Source: Terrilactibacillus sp. S3-3
GTDB taxonomy: Bacteria; Bacillota; Bacilli; Bacillales; Sporolactobacillaceae
Reading direction: 5' to 3'
Length of the DNA stretch: 64,000 nt
Assembly (NCBI GenBank): GCA_030437565.1
Contig: CP129291.1
Span: forward strand, 1,860,001 to 1,924,000
Shown here: one piece after another, positions 23,764 through 34,019 of the stretch
Numbering within the stretch: position 1 is the first letter of the stretch
Layout of the letters: each line of letters opens with the position of its first letter
The notes under the pieces: model-generated
Told to the model about the DNA's origin: nothing
Databases searched by the model: none
The model's input: only the letters and a program-made list of their open reading frames with translations
Program-made: the position numbers and the translations under genes

Positions 23764-24908
23764 TTAATATTCCCGCTTCGTCAACCGTTTGCCAAAATAT
23801 TGATAATAATCGGTACGAATACGGCCATTGTACAATTTACGTTTCTTCGACGCTTTTTTCCCGAAAAATGTCTCGAATTCATTAAAAGAAGAAATAAAAT
23901 AAAAAGACCATGTCTGATTTTCTTTGTAAAGCCGGCCCAAATCGCGGCAGATTTGCTCGTTCAGCACCCGATCGCCCATTCGTTCGCCATAAGGCGGGTT
24001 GCCGACCATACAGCCGTTTTCTGTTTTTGTCGTAAAGTCGGCCACTTGCATCTGTTTAAATGTAATTAAATCACCGAAACCGGCTTCTAATGCATTGTGG
24101 ATGACAGTTCAACCATTTTGTGATCGATATCCGAGCCCAAGATATCGAGCGGCTGATCATACCGAGCGGCGGCATCTGCTTCCTCTCTTGCCTTCTCCCA
24201 CAAGTCACCCGCAAACATCGGCCAAGCTTCCGAAACAAAATCGCGGTTGAATCCAGGGGCGATATTTTGGCCGATCAGCGCCGCTTCGATCGGGATCGTT
24301 CCTGAGCCGCAAAAAGGATCGACAAACGGCCGGTCAGGCGTCCACTTTGTTAAATAAATCAGAGCACTGGCAAGTGTTTCTTTTAGAGGCGCTTCGCCAT
24401 GAAGCGATCGATAGCCGCGTTTATGGAGCCCGGCGCCGCTTGTATCAATCGTCAGCGTTGCGACATCTTTAACAAGCGCCACTTCGATTTTATAAAGCGG
24501 ACCATCTTCAGGAAACCATTCCTGTCCATAGCGCCGTTTCATGCTTTCCACCACCGCTTTTTTCACGATCGCCTGGCAATCCGGCACGCTGTGAAGCTGT
24601 GATTTCACCGCTTTGCCGGTAACGGGAAATGAAGCATTTAAAGGCAGTATATCTGGCCATGGCAGGGCTTTTGTCTGTTCAAAAAGGCTGTCGAATGTCA
24701 TCGCCTTGAAAGCGCCGATCTTTAATTTGATTCGATCGGCTGTCCGAAGCCATAGATTGGCGCGGCAAATATCAATCGGTTCCCCGGAAAATGTAATTTT
24801 TCCGTTTTCCACCGTCAGATCATGGTATCCAAGCTTTCTTAACTCATCTGCTGCGATCGCCTCAACCCCCATAGCTGTTGTTGCAATCAAAGATAACGAT
24901 TTTGCCAA
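23764..24908 (-). CDS. ypsC: 23S rRNA (guanine-N2)-methyltransferase, RlmL/YpsC family
   Basis: SAM-dependent rRNA methylase. The N-terminal half has a THUMP RNA-binding domain (ICRANLWLRTADRIKLKIG). The C-terminal half has the methylase core: DPFCGSGTIPIEAALIG, GSDIDHKMVE and the catalytic NPPY in GNPPYGERMG. A frameshift near 24080-24110 separates the two parts. About 383 residues. It sits just downstream of rnpB, as ypsC does in B. subtilis. Confidence 0.9.
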
Positions 24909-25040
24909 CGTCTTTCCTCCTACTACTTCCTAAGTCCATCGGATATCATTATGTATGCCATTTTTCGCTCACATTAAACCTCTTCTTTTGCCAAAGGCTC
25001 GGAGCGCTTTGGATAACGGCTAATCCAATATGTAAACATA

Positions 25041-25066
25041 AAAAAAGCCCAAATATGGGCTTCCTT
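25041..25066 (-). terminator. Rho-independent terminator of rnpB
   Basis: On the minus strand AAGCCCATATTTGGGCTT folds and is followed by TTTTATG. Confidence 0.88.
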
Positions 25067-25078
25067 CTTGTTAAAACG

Positions 25079-25484
25079 CATTATCCATGTTTGTAAGCCA
25101 TGTTCTGTACCTTCGTACTCAAATGGAATCTCTCCTCGTACAAAGGCGGTAATCATCTATCTACAGGATAACCTGTCCCTTTTTCCGTTTGGTTCCTTCC
25201 AAAGGGTTCCTCTACCAAATTTGAGTTTCTCGCTCGAGGGGTTTACCGCGTTCCACTTCTTCCGTTTCCAGAAGACATCGTCACTATGGCACTTTTGAAG
25301 ATACTAAGCCGTATCCAATAGACGTAGGCTGTTCTCTTGCCGTTAGCCCAGAGTGCAAAGCCTCCGAACTACCCTAGCTTATGAATTGGCTAGGCACGAA
25401 CACTACGATCATCACAGATCGTGCGAGCATGGACTTTCCTCTGTATCCTCTAAGGAACACAGCGATTACCTAAACATAAATAAC
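25079..25484 (-). ncRNA. rnpB: RNase P RNA, Bacillus type B
   Basis: Catalytic RNA of RNase P, which matures tRNA 5' ends. On the minus strand it reads GTAATCGCTG, the universal GAGGAAAGTCCATGCTCGCA, GTGTTCGTGCCTAGC, AACGCGGTAAACCCCTCGAG and, at the 3' side, GTAGATAGATGATTACCGCC then GAACATGGCTTACA. The 5' GTTATTTATGTTT and 3' AAACATGGATAA segments form helix P1. It has its own promoter and terminator, and the position between ypsC and gpsB is conserved in Bacillus. Ends are estimated from P1 pairing. Confidence 0.97.
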
Positions 25485-25497
25485 GTCACCAATAGCT

Positions 25498-25525
25498 ATT
25501 ATACACGAATATCATAAAAAATCAA
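25498..25525 (-). promoter_or_regulatory. Promoter of rnpB
   Basis: TTGATT and a perfect TATAAT with a 16-base spacer on the minus strand, about 14 bases before the RNase P RNA 5' end. Confidence 0.8.
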
Positions 25526-25549
25526 CCCATTTTCGACCGCATTCGTCAT

Positions 25550-25870
25550 TTAATCATCCAAGCGGTTGCCAAACACATGTTTTTCCAGATTCGAAAGCCG
25601 TTTTAAAATATCATAATTAGTCTGCCCTTGATTGGCCACAGATGGCGATCGCCGCAATTCATTCTGCCTGTTTCCCGCCTCGGCACGAAGCCGCTCGTTT
25701 TCTTCACGCAGTTTCTTGATTTCTTTGTTAAACGCTTCGTAATCCTTGATAATTTCATCCAGAAATTTGTCCACATCTTCCGCTTGGTAGCCGCGCAGAC
25801 CCGTTTTAAATTCTTTATCTAATATATCTTGGCTCGTTAGTTGGCTAACTTGGCGTTCCATAATCATCAC
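25550..25870 (-). CDS. gpsB: Cell-cycle protein GpsB
   Basis: DivIVA-like coiled-coil protein that couples septal and lateral cell-wall synthesis by shuttling PBP1. Seen: the N-terminal DivIVA fold (LTSQDILDKEFKTGLRGYQ, EDVDKFLDEIIKDYEAF), a coiled coil KEIKKLREENERLR, a flexible linker and the C-terminal helix DILKRLSNLEKHVFG. About 106 residues from the first ATG; the third ATG (25858) is also plausible given the GAGGTGATG context. It lies between rnpB and ypsA, the conserved order. Confidence 0.95.
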   Translation of the reverse strand: MMIMERQVSQLTSQDILDKEFKTGLRGYQAEDVDKFLDEIIKDYEAFNKEIKKLREENERLRAEAGNRQNELRRSPSVANQGQTNYDILKRLSNLEKHVFGNRLDD

Positions 25871-25929
25871 CTCAAAAAAAGTCGCTCTTCATTTTATTTT
25901 TTCAAATTAAACAAGCATTGTCAATCTAT

Positions 25930-26505
25930 TTATGACCAATAATTCGGATCCTGTTCTTTTAAATCCTGAGAGGCGAGTTCCAAGTCATATCGGTCGATTG
26001 TAAAAACAGGATAAGACTGATGCCGCGCTTTCCGCCGTGCCGGAACCAGATAATATTCTGGCGAGCCCGGTTTGCTGTCATCATACAGAACAAGCAGCAT
26101 TTCGTCTGTTTTGGCTACGAGAAAATCATTTTTTTGCCGCAGCTGCGTAGGGCTGTCATAGGTCCGTTTGCTGATCGCATCCACAAAATCCGCCTGCTCA
26201 AGGATGGCATAATATTTCTCTTTTTGCTCGTCTTTCCATTTAGCTTCCTGCTCAAGAAAAGGGACAATGACGGCCAGGTGAACATCATACGCTTCTTGTT
26301 TTAAACTGAGGACAACTTCCGCGGCCCACAGTTCAACTCCGATCTGTCCACTGATAACAAACCAGCTTGCCCCATCGTCGATCAATTGCAGAATACTCGA
26401 TCGCAAGCAGTACTTGATGACAGGAACGCCCGGATGTTCATCTGAATAAATGCCCAGTTCATACGGTTTATAGCCGGTAACAAGCACCGCCTTGCCCTCG
26501 CCCAT
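25930..26505 (-). CDS. ypsA: YpsA/DUF1273 SLOG-domain protein
   Basis: A Rossmann-like SLOG-fold protein of 191 residues. Seen: VLVTGYKPYELGIYSDEHPG at the N-terminus, a predicted nucleotide-binding SGQIGVELWAAEVVLSL, and VAKTDEMLLVLYDDSKPGS. In B. subtilis YpsA links to cell-division control and oxidative stress; the ligand is uncertain. It is upstream of gpsB on the same strand. Intact. Confidence 0.92.
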   Translation of the reverse strand: MGEGKAVLVTGYKPYELGIYSDEHPGVPVIKYCLRSSILQLIDDGASWFVISGQIGVELWAAEVVLSLKQEAYDVHLAVIVPFLEQEAKWKDEQKEKYYAILEQADFVDAISKRTYDSPTQLRQKNDFLVAKTDEMLLVLYDDSKPGSPEYYLVPARRKARHQSYPVFTIDRYDLELASQDLKEQDPNYWS

Positions 26506-26699
26506 TTGAACACCTTCTTTTCATTAACAATAACCACTAATCGCCCTAAGTTGCCTCCGCCTTCATTCACTTTTTGTTAAAATATTTGTCGATATCACAC
26601 CTTATTTCTAAAAAAATAGGCGATTGATGACGATTTACGGCGCTTTTTGCGCTTCCCCGGGTAATATCGGCTATATTTCCGGAAGCCCCTGAACTTATT

Positions 26700-28001
26700 T
26701 CACCTGGCCAGCTTTTCATCCAGGCGGCGATAGCGTTTGAGATAGTCGCGCTTTCTTTCAGGCAGCGGCTGTCCCGAACTTTGCTCTCTCTCTTTAAGCT
26801 GATCAATCGCCCGCTGTGTGTAATCCTTCGCCCCCCGGTAATCTTTAAATTGATGTTCCAGGAGTTTCGCCGCTTCAATATATATCCTTTCATTCAGTCC
26901 TGTGCCCCGGCGGATCAGCGACTGAAAGACCGTAAGCGCACGTTTGAAATTCCCCTGTTTTTTATAAAGGTATCCTAAAAAAGGCTGGGCCTTCCGAGCA
27001 GCAGGTGAATCCGTCTCTGCTAATGATTCAAACAAAACCTGTGCCTGCGCCGCTTCTCCAAGCTGATAGTACCAGCGGGCAATTTCAAACGTTTCTTCTT
27101 CATCCCTGTCTGTGCTTCCAAGCACCTTTTTAGATAAGTGGATATACAAAGCAATCAACGCCTTAATATCTTCGAGATTGTGTTCCATTATTCCTTTGAC
27201 GAGCGCCGCTTTTGGCTGCTTTAAAAATTGAAAATACAAAAAGGGCGCCATGCTTCCGGGAACATCATCTCCCCTGTCAAGGCCGAGAATCTCTTTTTCC
27301 ACCGTTTGCAGCCGCGTTCCGTCCAGCCGGTTTTTCCAGAGCCGCCTGGATGCATGCAGCAAATCAAAGTGGCCGAACGCCGGCAGACGCGGAACCCGAT
27401 TCCTGACAAATTGATGGCGTGTCTTCACCCGCGGCCAATCGAAAGCCTTGCCATTGTAGGTCACAAGATTCTTAAGATGCCGGCAATCGGAAAAAAAATA
27501 ATAATAAAAAGCCGCTTCATGGCCCGGACCCGGCAAAAAGTACTGTTTAAGTGTCACACAAGAACGCGTCACCCGCGCAAAACCAATCAAGAAAATCATG
27601 TGGCCGCTGCCGGCACCCAGTCCCGTCGTTTCCGTGTCAAAAAAAAGTAAATCCTCGGCGCCGAGTCCAAATGAAGACAGCGGATGCACGCTCGATTCCC
27701 GCTGCCAGTCACTGACGATATCAAAAAGCTCGGCGCTTGGATACGGCCCAATCCGCTCGTGTACATCAAGTTGTTCCGTTCTGACGAAGACAAACTGATC
27801 CTCAAAACCTTTGATTTCGGCATTCATCTGTTCGGCGGCAAGAGTCAGCTCTTGCCGATAGATCGATTCATTTGTGTTTTCAGAATCATTTTGACGGTGC
27901 TGTTCCGGCGGCATAGGGGCCGGCTGCCCGTTTTCCACTCTCTCCGCCCGTTTTTGTTCCTTGTAACGCTTAAGTTTTTCTTTTAATGACACATTCATCA
28001 T
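26700..28001 (-). CDS. mrfB: Mitomycin repair exonuclease MrfB (YprB)
   Basis: DEDDh-type exonuclease with a C-terminal TPR region. Seen: the RNase H-like fold with FFDTETTGLGAGSGH (first Asp-Glu pair), VTYNGKAFDWPRVK, and HNLEDIKALIALYIHL (third catalytic site). A tetratricopeptide-like C-terminal region starts around EIARWYYQLGEAAQAQ. 433 residues, intact. In B. subtilis MrfB works with helicase MrfA in a mitomycin-C DNA repair route independent of UvrABC (established). It starts about 30 bases after mrfA, forming the mrfAB operon. Confidence 0.93.
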   Translation of the reverse strand: MMNVSLKEKLKRYKEQKRAERVENGQPAPMPPEQHRQNDSENTNESIYRQELTLAAEQMNAEIKGFEDQFVFVRTEQLDVHERIGPYPSAELFDIVSDWQRESSVHPLSSFGLGAEDLLFFDTETTGLGAGSGHMIFLIGFARVTRSCVTLKQYFLPGPGHEAAFYYYFFSDCRHLKNLVTYNGKAFDWPRVKTRHQFVRNRVPRLPAFGHFDLLHASRRLWKNRLDGTRLQTVEKEILGLDRGDDVPGSMAPFLYFQFLKQPKAALVKGIMEHNLEDIKALIALYIHLSKKVLGSTDRDEEETFEIARWYYQLGEAAQAQVLFESLAETDSPAARKAQPFLGYLYKKQGNFKRALTVFQSLIRRGTGLNERIYIEAAKLLEHQFKDYRGAKDYTQRAIDQLKEREQSSGQPLPERKRDYLKRYRRLDEKLAR

Positions 28002-28032
28002 CCTTTAAAAAATCCGCAGATCCTCAGGCGCG

Positions 28033-30302
28033 TTAAACGTTTAAATGCTCGGCGTGCAATAAACGAAGCAGCGCCTGCTTGGCATGCCGTCCTTCATTAA
28101 CAAAGCCGATACAAGACGGGCATCCGTCGGTGCAATGGCACGTTTCAATCATTTCCGCAGCCCTTTTCAGCAGTGCCGGCATCGCTTCATATAACTTTTT
28201 GCTAAGACCGATGCCGCCCGGATATTTATCATAAATAAAAATAGTCGGTTTTTTTCATTATGCGGCGCTTTGATTTTCGGGACAACCGACAAATCGGCCT
28301 GATCGCACATGACAAACAGCGGCGCCGCATGACGCAGCACATGGCTTAAGCCGATGAGCGCCCCTTGAAATGTCTCTTTGCCGATCGTCCGCACCCATTC
28401 TTCCGGAAAACCGATCCACGCTGAACTTGTATGCATTTCCATTTCTGGTAAATGAATATGTCCCCAGCCGATGTTTTCAAGCGTCTCAAAACGAATTTTT
28501 TTAAAGACGGTCGGCAGCGCCCGCACCGATACATCTCCGTACGCTTTTTCAACGGGCCCGTCCGCAACTTGTCCGCCATCGTCCACTTCCAGTACATCGA
28601 GCTGAACAGCCAAGTCAGCATCGGTATAATAATTGACATTCACCTTTCGAACATAGGCCTTCTGTTCTTCCCAATCCAGCTTATCCACGTGGTACTGCCT
28701 GCCCTGATGCAAATAAATCGCATCATCGTGAAGCATCGTCATCGCTCCAAAACGATCAATCTCCCCGATCACTGTTGCGTGCCCCGGATCGGTTTGATCG
28801 ATAATGATCACCGTATCCTGCAAAGCAGAACGAAGGCTGATGCCGCTGGCTGGAAAGGCGTCATTCATCCAATACCATCTGCCGCCATGAAAATGCAGCA
28901 CATCTTCATCGGTCAGAAATTCGCAAAAATCGTCCACGGGATGATCGCCGAAACGATCACCTTTATGAAAAGGCAGCTCGTACGCCGCACATTTAATATG
29001 ATCAATCAAAATCAGCAGATTATCCGGATTGATCCGCGCTTCTTCAGGCCGTCCGGCAAAAAAGTAATCCGGATGAAGCACCATATACTGATCGAGCGGA
29101 CTGGACGAAGCAACAAGGATGATAACGGCATCGTCTTTTCGCCGGCCGGCCCGTCCCGCCTGCTGCCAGACACTTGCCATATTGCCTGGATAGCCGGTCA
29201 TAATACATACCTGCAGCTGGCCGATATCGACACCCAGTTCCAGGGCATTGGTGCTGACGACACCCATGATGTCGCCGGTTCTCAGCCCTTTTTCGATCGC
29301 CCGCCGTTCGGAAGGCAAATAGCCGCCGCGGTAGGCACAAATATTGGCTCTTCTATTTCGGCCCTTGTTTATTTCTTTAAGATGGCTGAATAAGATCTCC
29401 ACCTTCAGCCGGCTGCGGGCAAAGATAATGGTCTGAATCCCGTTCATTAAAAATTCTTCCGCCAAATCTTTCACCGCCAGCGTCTCGTCTTCCCGGACGT
29501 TCAGCTGTTTATTGACAACGGGAGGGTTATAAAACAGGAAATGTTTGCGGACGCTCGGTGCACCGTTGCGGTCGATCAGCGTCATCTTTCGCCGTCAACG
29601 CTTCGGCGTGTTCGCGCGGATTGGCAATTGTCGCCGATGTACAAATAAAGAGCGGATCGCTGCCGTAATAACGGCAAATCCTTCTTAAACGCCTGATAAC
29701 ATTCGCCACGTGGCTGCCGAACACGCCCCGGTAAGTATGAAGCTCATCGATCACGATGTAACGAAGATTCTCAAACAGCGACACCCATTTTGTATGGTGC
29801 GGCAAAATCGATGCATGCAGCATATCGGGGTTGGTCATCACGATATGTCCTGCCTGGCGGATTTTCTGGCGAATCTGTCCGGATGTATCGCCGTCATATG
29901 TATAGCTGCGAATCGGCACCCCCATCTCATCGATCAGCTCTTTCATTTCATTTTTCTGATCCTGAGCAAGGGCTTTGGTCGGAAAAAGATAGAGCGCACG
30001 CCTGGATTCATCCTTAAGTATTCCCTGCAGAATCGGCAAATTGTAGCAAAGCGTCTTGCCGGAAGCCGTCGGCGTAACCAAAACCACATCTTTTCCGCCT
30101 CTACCGCGCGAAAAGCCTCGGCCTGATGGGAATAAAGCGAGGAAATACCGCGATTTCTGAGCGCCGCGGCAAGCCGCTCGTCAAGTGTTTCAGGAAAAGG
30201 AACAGAGACGGCTTGTTTTTCCGGAACGGTATGCCAATAAATAATATTTTTATTTTTCTTTAACATGGCCAGTAAATCGGCCATAGACTGTCTCGTTTTC
30301 AT
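28033..30302 (-). CDS. mrfA: DExH-box DNA helicase MrfA (YprA)
   Basis: Superfamily 2 DNA helicase that unwinds crosslink-damaged DNA together with MrfB. Seen: the N-terminal [15 protein letters not shown] (Q-like motif), Walker [14 protein letters not shown], the DELH box (IDELHTYRG), [25 protein letters not shown] and [10 protein letters not shown] (motif VI). After a frameshift near 28255 the C-terminal MrfA domain has the four-Cys cluster [10 protein letters not shown]. Other shifts lie near 30075 and 29580. Total about 755 residues. The promoter upstream overlaps an SOS-like operator (see separate entry). Confidence 0.92.
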
Positions 30303-30373
30303 GCAGATCCCTCATTTTTTCTAAAAAATATTCACGTCAAAAATAAGGCAGGAAGTTGATTGCTTTTGATCCC

Positions 30374-30399
30374 ATTGTATCATAACGAATACGTGTTCG
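30374..30399 (-). promoter_or_regulatory. mrfA promoter overlapping a LexA (SOS) box-like site
   Basis: On the minus strand an extended -10 (TGATACAAT, 30374-30382) lies about 70 bases before mrfA. Within its spacer, at 30386-30399, is CGAACACGTATTCG, a near-palindrome that differs by one base from CGAACN4GTTCG, the Gram-positive LexA core. The -35 is weak, fitting an extended -10 promoter. LexA control is inference. Confidence 0.6.
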
Positions 30400-30419
30400 C
30401 TATTAGTTTGACCTATTAA

Positions 30420-30720
30420 AAGGTCAGATATCCGGACCGAATCCGTAACACAAAAAGACCGTTAAAGTATGCCCGAACGCATCATTTTGGGTTCCGGAAG
30501 CTGTGGGCCGCTGTTTTGATAGCCGTTCCAGAATCCATTAAAGCTGCTGCTGAATTTTGCATCGTAAAGTACTGAAATCCGCTCTTACCCAGTTTTTTCT
30601 CGCGGAAAAAATCCGTGTCATTTTTTAGCCTGTGCCGCCGCGAACCATTCATTCCAGAAAGGTTCGACCGCTATGTATCCGTTTTCATGGCAAGTTTTTG
30701 ATCACTCATTTATACTATAG
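30420..30720 (-). other. Gene-free stretch with coding-like fragments
   Basis: Short minus-strand open fragments in different frames look protein-like: VEPFWNEWFAAAQAKK ending at 30618, and FNGFWNGYQNSGPQLPEP ending at 30462. They are rich in Asn, Gly, Gln and aromatics, and could be the shifted remains of one small coat-like protein. No start with a ribosome site is clear and no family is recognised. Confidence 0.25.
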
Positions 30721-30739
30721 GTAACAAGGAGATGGAGAG

Positions 30740-31452
30740 ATGGGAGCATTAGACACAATCATTGCTAAAGATCATAAAATAGCCGTGTTGACAGGAGCGG
30801 GCGTCAGCGTGCCTTCAGGAATCCCGCCTTTCCGCGGGCCGAACGGCCTTTACCGAAAAGCCAATGTTGAACGTTTTTTATCGATTGACTATTTTCACTA
30901 TGATCCGGAAGCCTTTTGGGCTTTTTATCGGTCGCTGTTTGATGCCGACCGGCTGCTTCATGCCGAACCAAGCGGCGTCCACCGCTGGCTCGGGCAGTTG
31001 GAAAAGGAAAAGAAGGTGACCGTGATCACGCAGAACATCGACGGTTTGCACACCAAGGGAGGAAGCAGCCGCGTCATCGAACTGCAGGAGCGTTTGAGCG
31101 GACGGTTTGTCCGTACTGCGGTTCCGTTTACGCTACCCAGTCGGTGTGGAAAGACAAGCTGCCAAGATGCAGCAACTCCGACTCCGGCGGGGTTTGCCAC
31201 AATGTCCTAAAGCCGGACATCGTGTTGTTCGGCGAAGCAGTGAGAGGACTGTCGGAAGCCGAGTCCGTTGTTCAAGACGCCGATCGGCTGATTGTGCTTG
31301 GTACATCGCTATCCGTCACTCCCGCCAACATGCTCCCCGCTCTGGCGAAGGCGGGCGGTGTCCCGACGATTCTAGTCAATGACAAACCGGCTGTGCACAT
31401 GGAAAGTATCGATTTATTTATACCCGCCGACTTTGAATCTTTCAGCGGCTGA
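30740..31452 (+). CDS. srtN: NAD-dependent protein deacylase, Sir2 family
   Basis: Sirtuin that removes acyl groups from protein lysines using NAD+. Seen: GAGVSVPSGIPPFRGPNGLY (NAD loop), TQNIDGLHTKGG (catalytic region with the base His following in VIEL), VLFGEAV and GTSLSVTPANMLP. The zinc-binding Cys pair CPYCGS appears after repair of a frameshift near 31097. The second Cys pair is C-S-N and C-H-N-V. AAGGAG stands ahead of the ATG. About 237 residues. Single gene; the srtN symbol is by analogy to the only B. subtilis sirtuin. Confidence 0.88.
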
Positions 31453-31556
31453 GGGGTAGGAAATTTTGAGCGGTTGCGGGAAAGAAGATGCGGAGTTTGA
31501 AGGAACATTTCTTTTGGGCATTCAGCATTTGGTTCTTCAAGGCCCCTTTATTTTCA

Positions 31557-32063
31557 CTATCCATTGCTCAGGTAGCCAAAGCCTGCCCTCACACAGTTTT
31601 TTTTCTTCATGACAGCCACTTTTATATCTGTACCGTCCGGCTTGTGGACAATGCTTTCTTCGCCAATCGTGTATCCTAAGGAACGATACAAACGGATGTT
31701 TTTTTTTGCGGCGGCCAGGCGCACCTTGCAGGCCGCCGTCTTTTTCTGCCGGGATTTCGCATCGTTTTCCAAACGGGCAGTCAGCTTCTTTGCAATACCC
31801 TGATTTTGTTCTCCAGGAACGACCGCGAGCCGGAAAAAGTACACGTCTTCATCCCTTACGATGAAACGAATGATCCCGCACGGCCGGGCGTCTTTATAAT
31901 AAATCAGCGCCTGTTCGCCGCCGCCGAGCACTGACTCTACCGACTTTACGGTTTCATCCAAAGCGCTTGAAGGTGGATCAAGGTATTCTGAAAACGCTTC
32001 GAACATGACAGCGTGGACGATCGGCGCGTCCTCAACTTGCGCCGGTCTGATCATTTCTTTCAT
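31557..32063 (-). CDS. GNAT-family N-acetyltransferase
   Basis: A 168-residue acetyl-CoA-dependent acyltransferase. Seen: the central strand FFRLAVVPGEQNQGIAKKL containing the V-x-x-x-x-Q-x-x-G-I acetyl-CoA loop, and the C-terminal NIRLYRSLGYTIGEES signature. Substrate unknown. It follows an aldo/keto reductase in the same direction. Intact. Confidence 0.85.
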   Translation of the reverse strand: MKEMIRPAQVEDAPIVHAVMFEAFSEYLDPPSSALDETVKSVESVLGGGEQALIYYKDARPCGIIRFIVRDEDVYFFRLAVVPGEQNQGIAKKLTARLENDAKSRQKKTAACKVRLAAAKKNIRLYRSLGYTIGEESIVHKPDGTDIKVAVMKKKNCVRAGFGYLSNG

Positions 32064-32089
32064 TTTTTTGCCTTCTTTGCTTTATTTTG

Positions 32090-32142
32090 ATGCCGCCGCC
32101 GCCGCCGTCGCTGATCGCGGACAGCGGCGGCGCTGCACCTTT
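32090..32142. repeat. GCC triplet run with inverted copy
   Basis: Five GCC triplets are followed by an inverted GGCGGC arm, giving a GC-rich hairpin between two minus-strand genes. There is no T-run. Possibly a weak terminator or only simple sequence. Confidence 0.4.
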
Positions 32143-33064
32143 TTAAAGTACCGTTATCTCATTGATTGCCGCAAGTTCATCCTCTGTCAAAGCAATATCC
32201 GCCGCTTGAATCATGCCTTCGACTTGTTCCGGGCGCCTTCCGCCGGGGATGACGGCATCAACGCCAGGCTGGGCCAGAAGCCAGGACAAAGACAAGTTGA
32301 CCGTCGAGATGTTTTTCTTTTCCGCCACTTCTTTCAGCTTATCCACGATCATGACTTTTTGTCGGAACTCCTCCGCCTTCCACCTTTTCGGCGCCGGATC
32401 GCTTTGCGAATATTTGCCGCTCAAAAGCCCCGCAGCCAGCGGAAAATAAGGAATAAATGAGATCTGGCGGTCGGCGCAATAAGGCAGCAGCTCGTTTTCA
32501 GCCGAACGATCGAGAAGATTATAAGCGGACTGAAGGGCGGTAATTGGGGCAGTTTGATCCGCTTCTTTCAGCTGCTTTAGATTCAGGTGGATATACACCG
32601 ATGGCGCGAATCTTCCCTTCTTCTTTCAACCGGCTGAGCTCGCCGACCGATTCGGAAATCGGCGTTTCTTGATCAGGAAAGTGTAAATAGTATAGATCGA
32701 CATAATCCTGTTTGAGCCGCTTCAAGCTGGCTTCCAAAGCGGCGCGCAAATATTCCGGCCGGTTGTTTACCCTGACATGGCCGCTCTTGTCCCATTCATT
32801 CGCCCCTTTTGTCGCGATGAACAACTCTTCCCTTGGTGTCTCGATTTCCTGCAGCACCTCGCCGATCAGTTCCTCTGAGCGCCCAAGTCCGTAAACGTCG
32901 GCCGTGTCAATGAAATTCACGCCGCGGCGGATCGCTTCTTTGACAAAGTCTTTGCCCTCTTTTTCGCTCAAATCATGAAAATAATTATGCCCGCCGACTT
33001 TGTTCGTGCCAATGCCAATCACAGACAAATCAAAATCAGTTTTTGCCAGTTTTGTATATTTCAT
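32143..33064 (-). CDS. Aldo/keto reductase
   Basis: NADPH-dependent oxidoreductase of the AKR superfamily. Seen: MKYTKLAKTDFDLSVIGIGT, GVNFIDTADVYGLGRSEEL with the Asp and Tyr of the active site, the Lys in FIATKGANEW, the His in DLYYLHFPD, and the cofactor segment AVIPGGRRPEQVE. A frameshift near 32590 joins two blocks into about 306 residues. Distinct from the 11.8-kb aldo/keto reductase (it is closer to IolS/YqkF types). Substrate unknown. Confidence 0.88.
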
Positions 33065-33120
33065 TTTTACAGCTCCTTTTAATTAAACATTTTGCTCCCG
33101 CTGTTCGAACCGCTTTCCGC

Positions 33121-33773
33121 TCATTTTGCCGGTGTTTGCAGCAGCTTGATAAAATCATCCACTTTTGTCCAAATAAAATCGGGCTGTGCGTCAAAACGGG
33201 CCGACTGGGATGTCCCGAGCCAATGAACACCGGCCGTATGAATGCCGGCCGCTTTACCCGCCAAAATATCATTGTTGCTGTCGCCGATATAAATCGTTTC
33301 CTCTTTCACGGCACCGAGCTTGCGCATCGTTGACACAATGCCCGTTGGATCCGGTTTTGGAATCTCAACGTCGTCCCCGGTGACAACCGTGCTGAAGACT
33401 CCGGGCATCGCCATGCTTTCCATCGAGAGATCGAAAGCGCGCCGGCTTTTGCCGGTAATGATCCCCATTTTCATCCCCTGTTCATTAAGAAGGGTCAGTA
33501 AAGTTTTAATCGCTTTGTTCTGAGGCACAAACCGGGCATGATCTTTTTTATAGACAGCATAGTAATGCTCAATCGCCGCCGCTTTTTGTCGCGATTTTGC
33601 AGATGCCGTTCAATGATCCCGTCCTCCGTCGGTCCAAACATAGAAAGGATGTCGTCATTGTCCATTGCTCTATCGTCAAACGTCCTGAAAACAGACTTCA
33701 GGCCGTGAAACGTCAGCGGCAATGTATCGGCGAGTGTGCCATCGAAATCAAATAAAACTGTTGTTAATTTCAT
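33121..33773 (-). CDS. HAD-superfamily phosphatase (PpaX/Gph-like)
   Basis: Haloacid dehalogenase fold phosphatase. Seen: motif I LFDFDGTLADT, motif II ITGKSRRAF, motif III IPKPDPTG and motif IV YIGDSNNDILAGKAAG, with a helical cap between. A frameshift near 33590 splits it; about 217 residues. Pyrophosphatase (PpaX) or phosphoglycolate phosphatase activity are both possible. Single gene. Confidence 0.87.
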
Positions 33774-33992
33774 CCTCCAATTCCCCCTTTTCCATTAATC
33801 AATGGTATGTATATAAAGATAATGTTATCATGAATAACAAACTCTGTTTCCGCTTTTGCCGATCTTTTACATCCTTTTTACAAGGCTGTTATGATGTTGA
33901 TTCTATATATGTTCTATCATAACCGTCTTGATCGATATTTGACAGCCCTCTGCTCAGGTCCTTCTTTTCCGTATTTAGCTGAAAATTTTATT

Positions 33993-34019
33993 AAAAAAGA
34001 GCACCCCGCTGTGTGCTCA
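33993..34019 (-). terminator. Rho-independent terminator of the ferritin-like gene
   Basis: On the minus strand GAGCAC pairs with GTGCTC and is followed by TTTTTT. The stem begins at the gene's own stop codon. Confidence 0.85.

Noticed and set aside
26510..26699. cotD between ypsA and mrfB, as in B. subtilis
   Set aside because: The 190-base gap holds no His/Pro-rich coat ORF in any frame.
28452..29393. Long plus-strand ORF inside mrfA
   Set aside because: Antisense shadow of a conserved helicase; the minus frame carries all helicase motifs.
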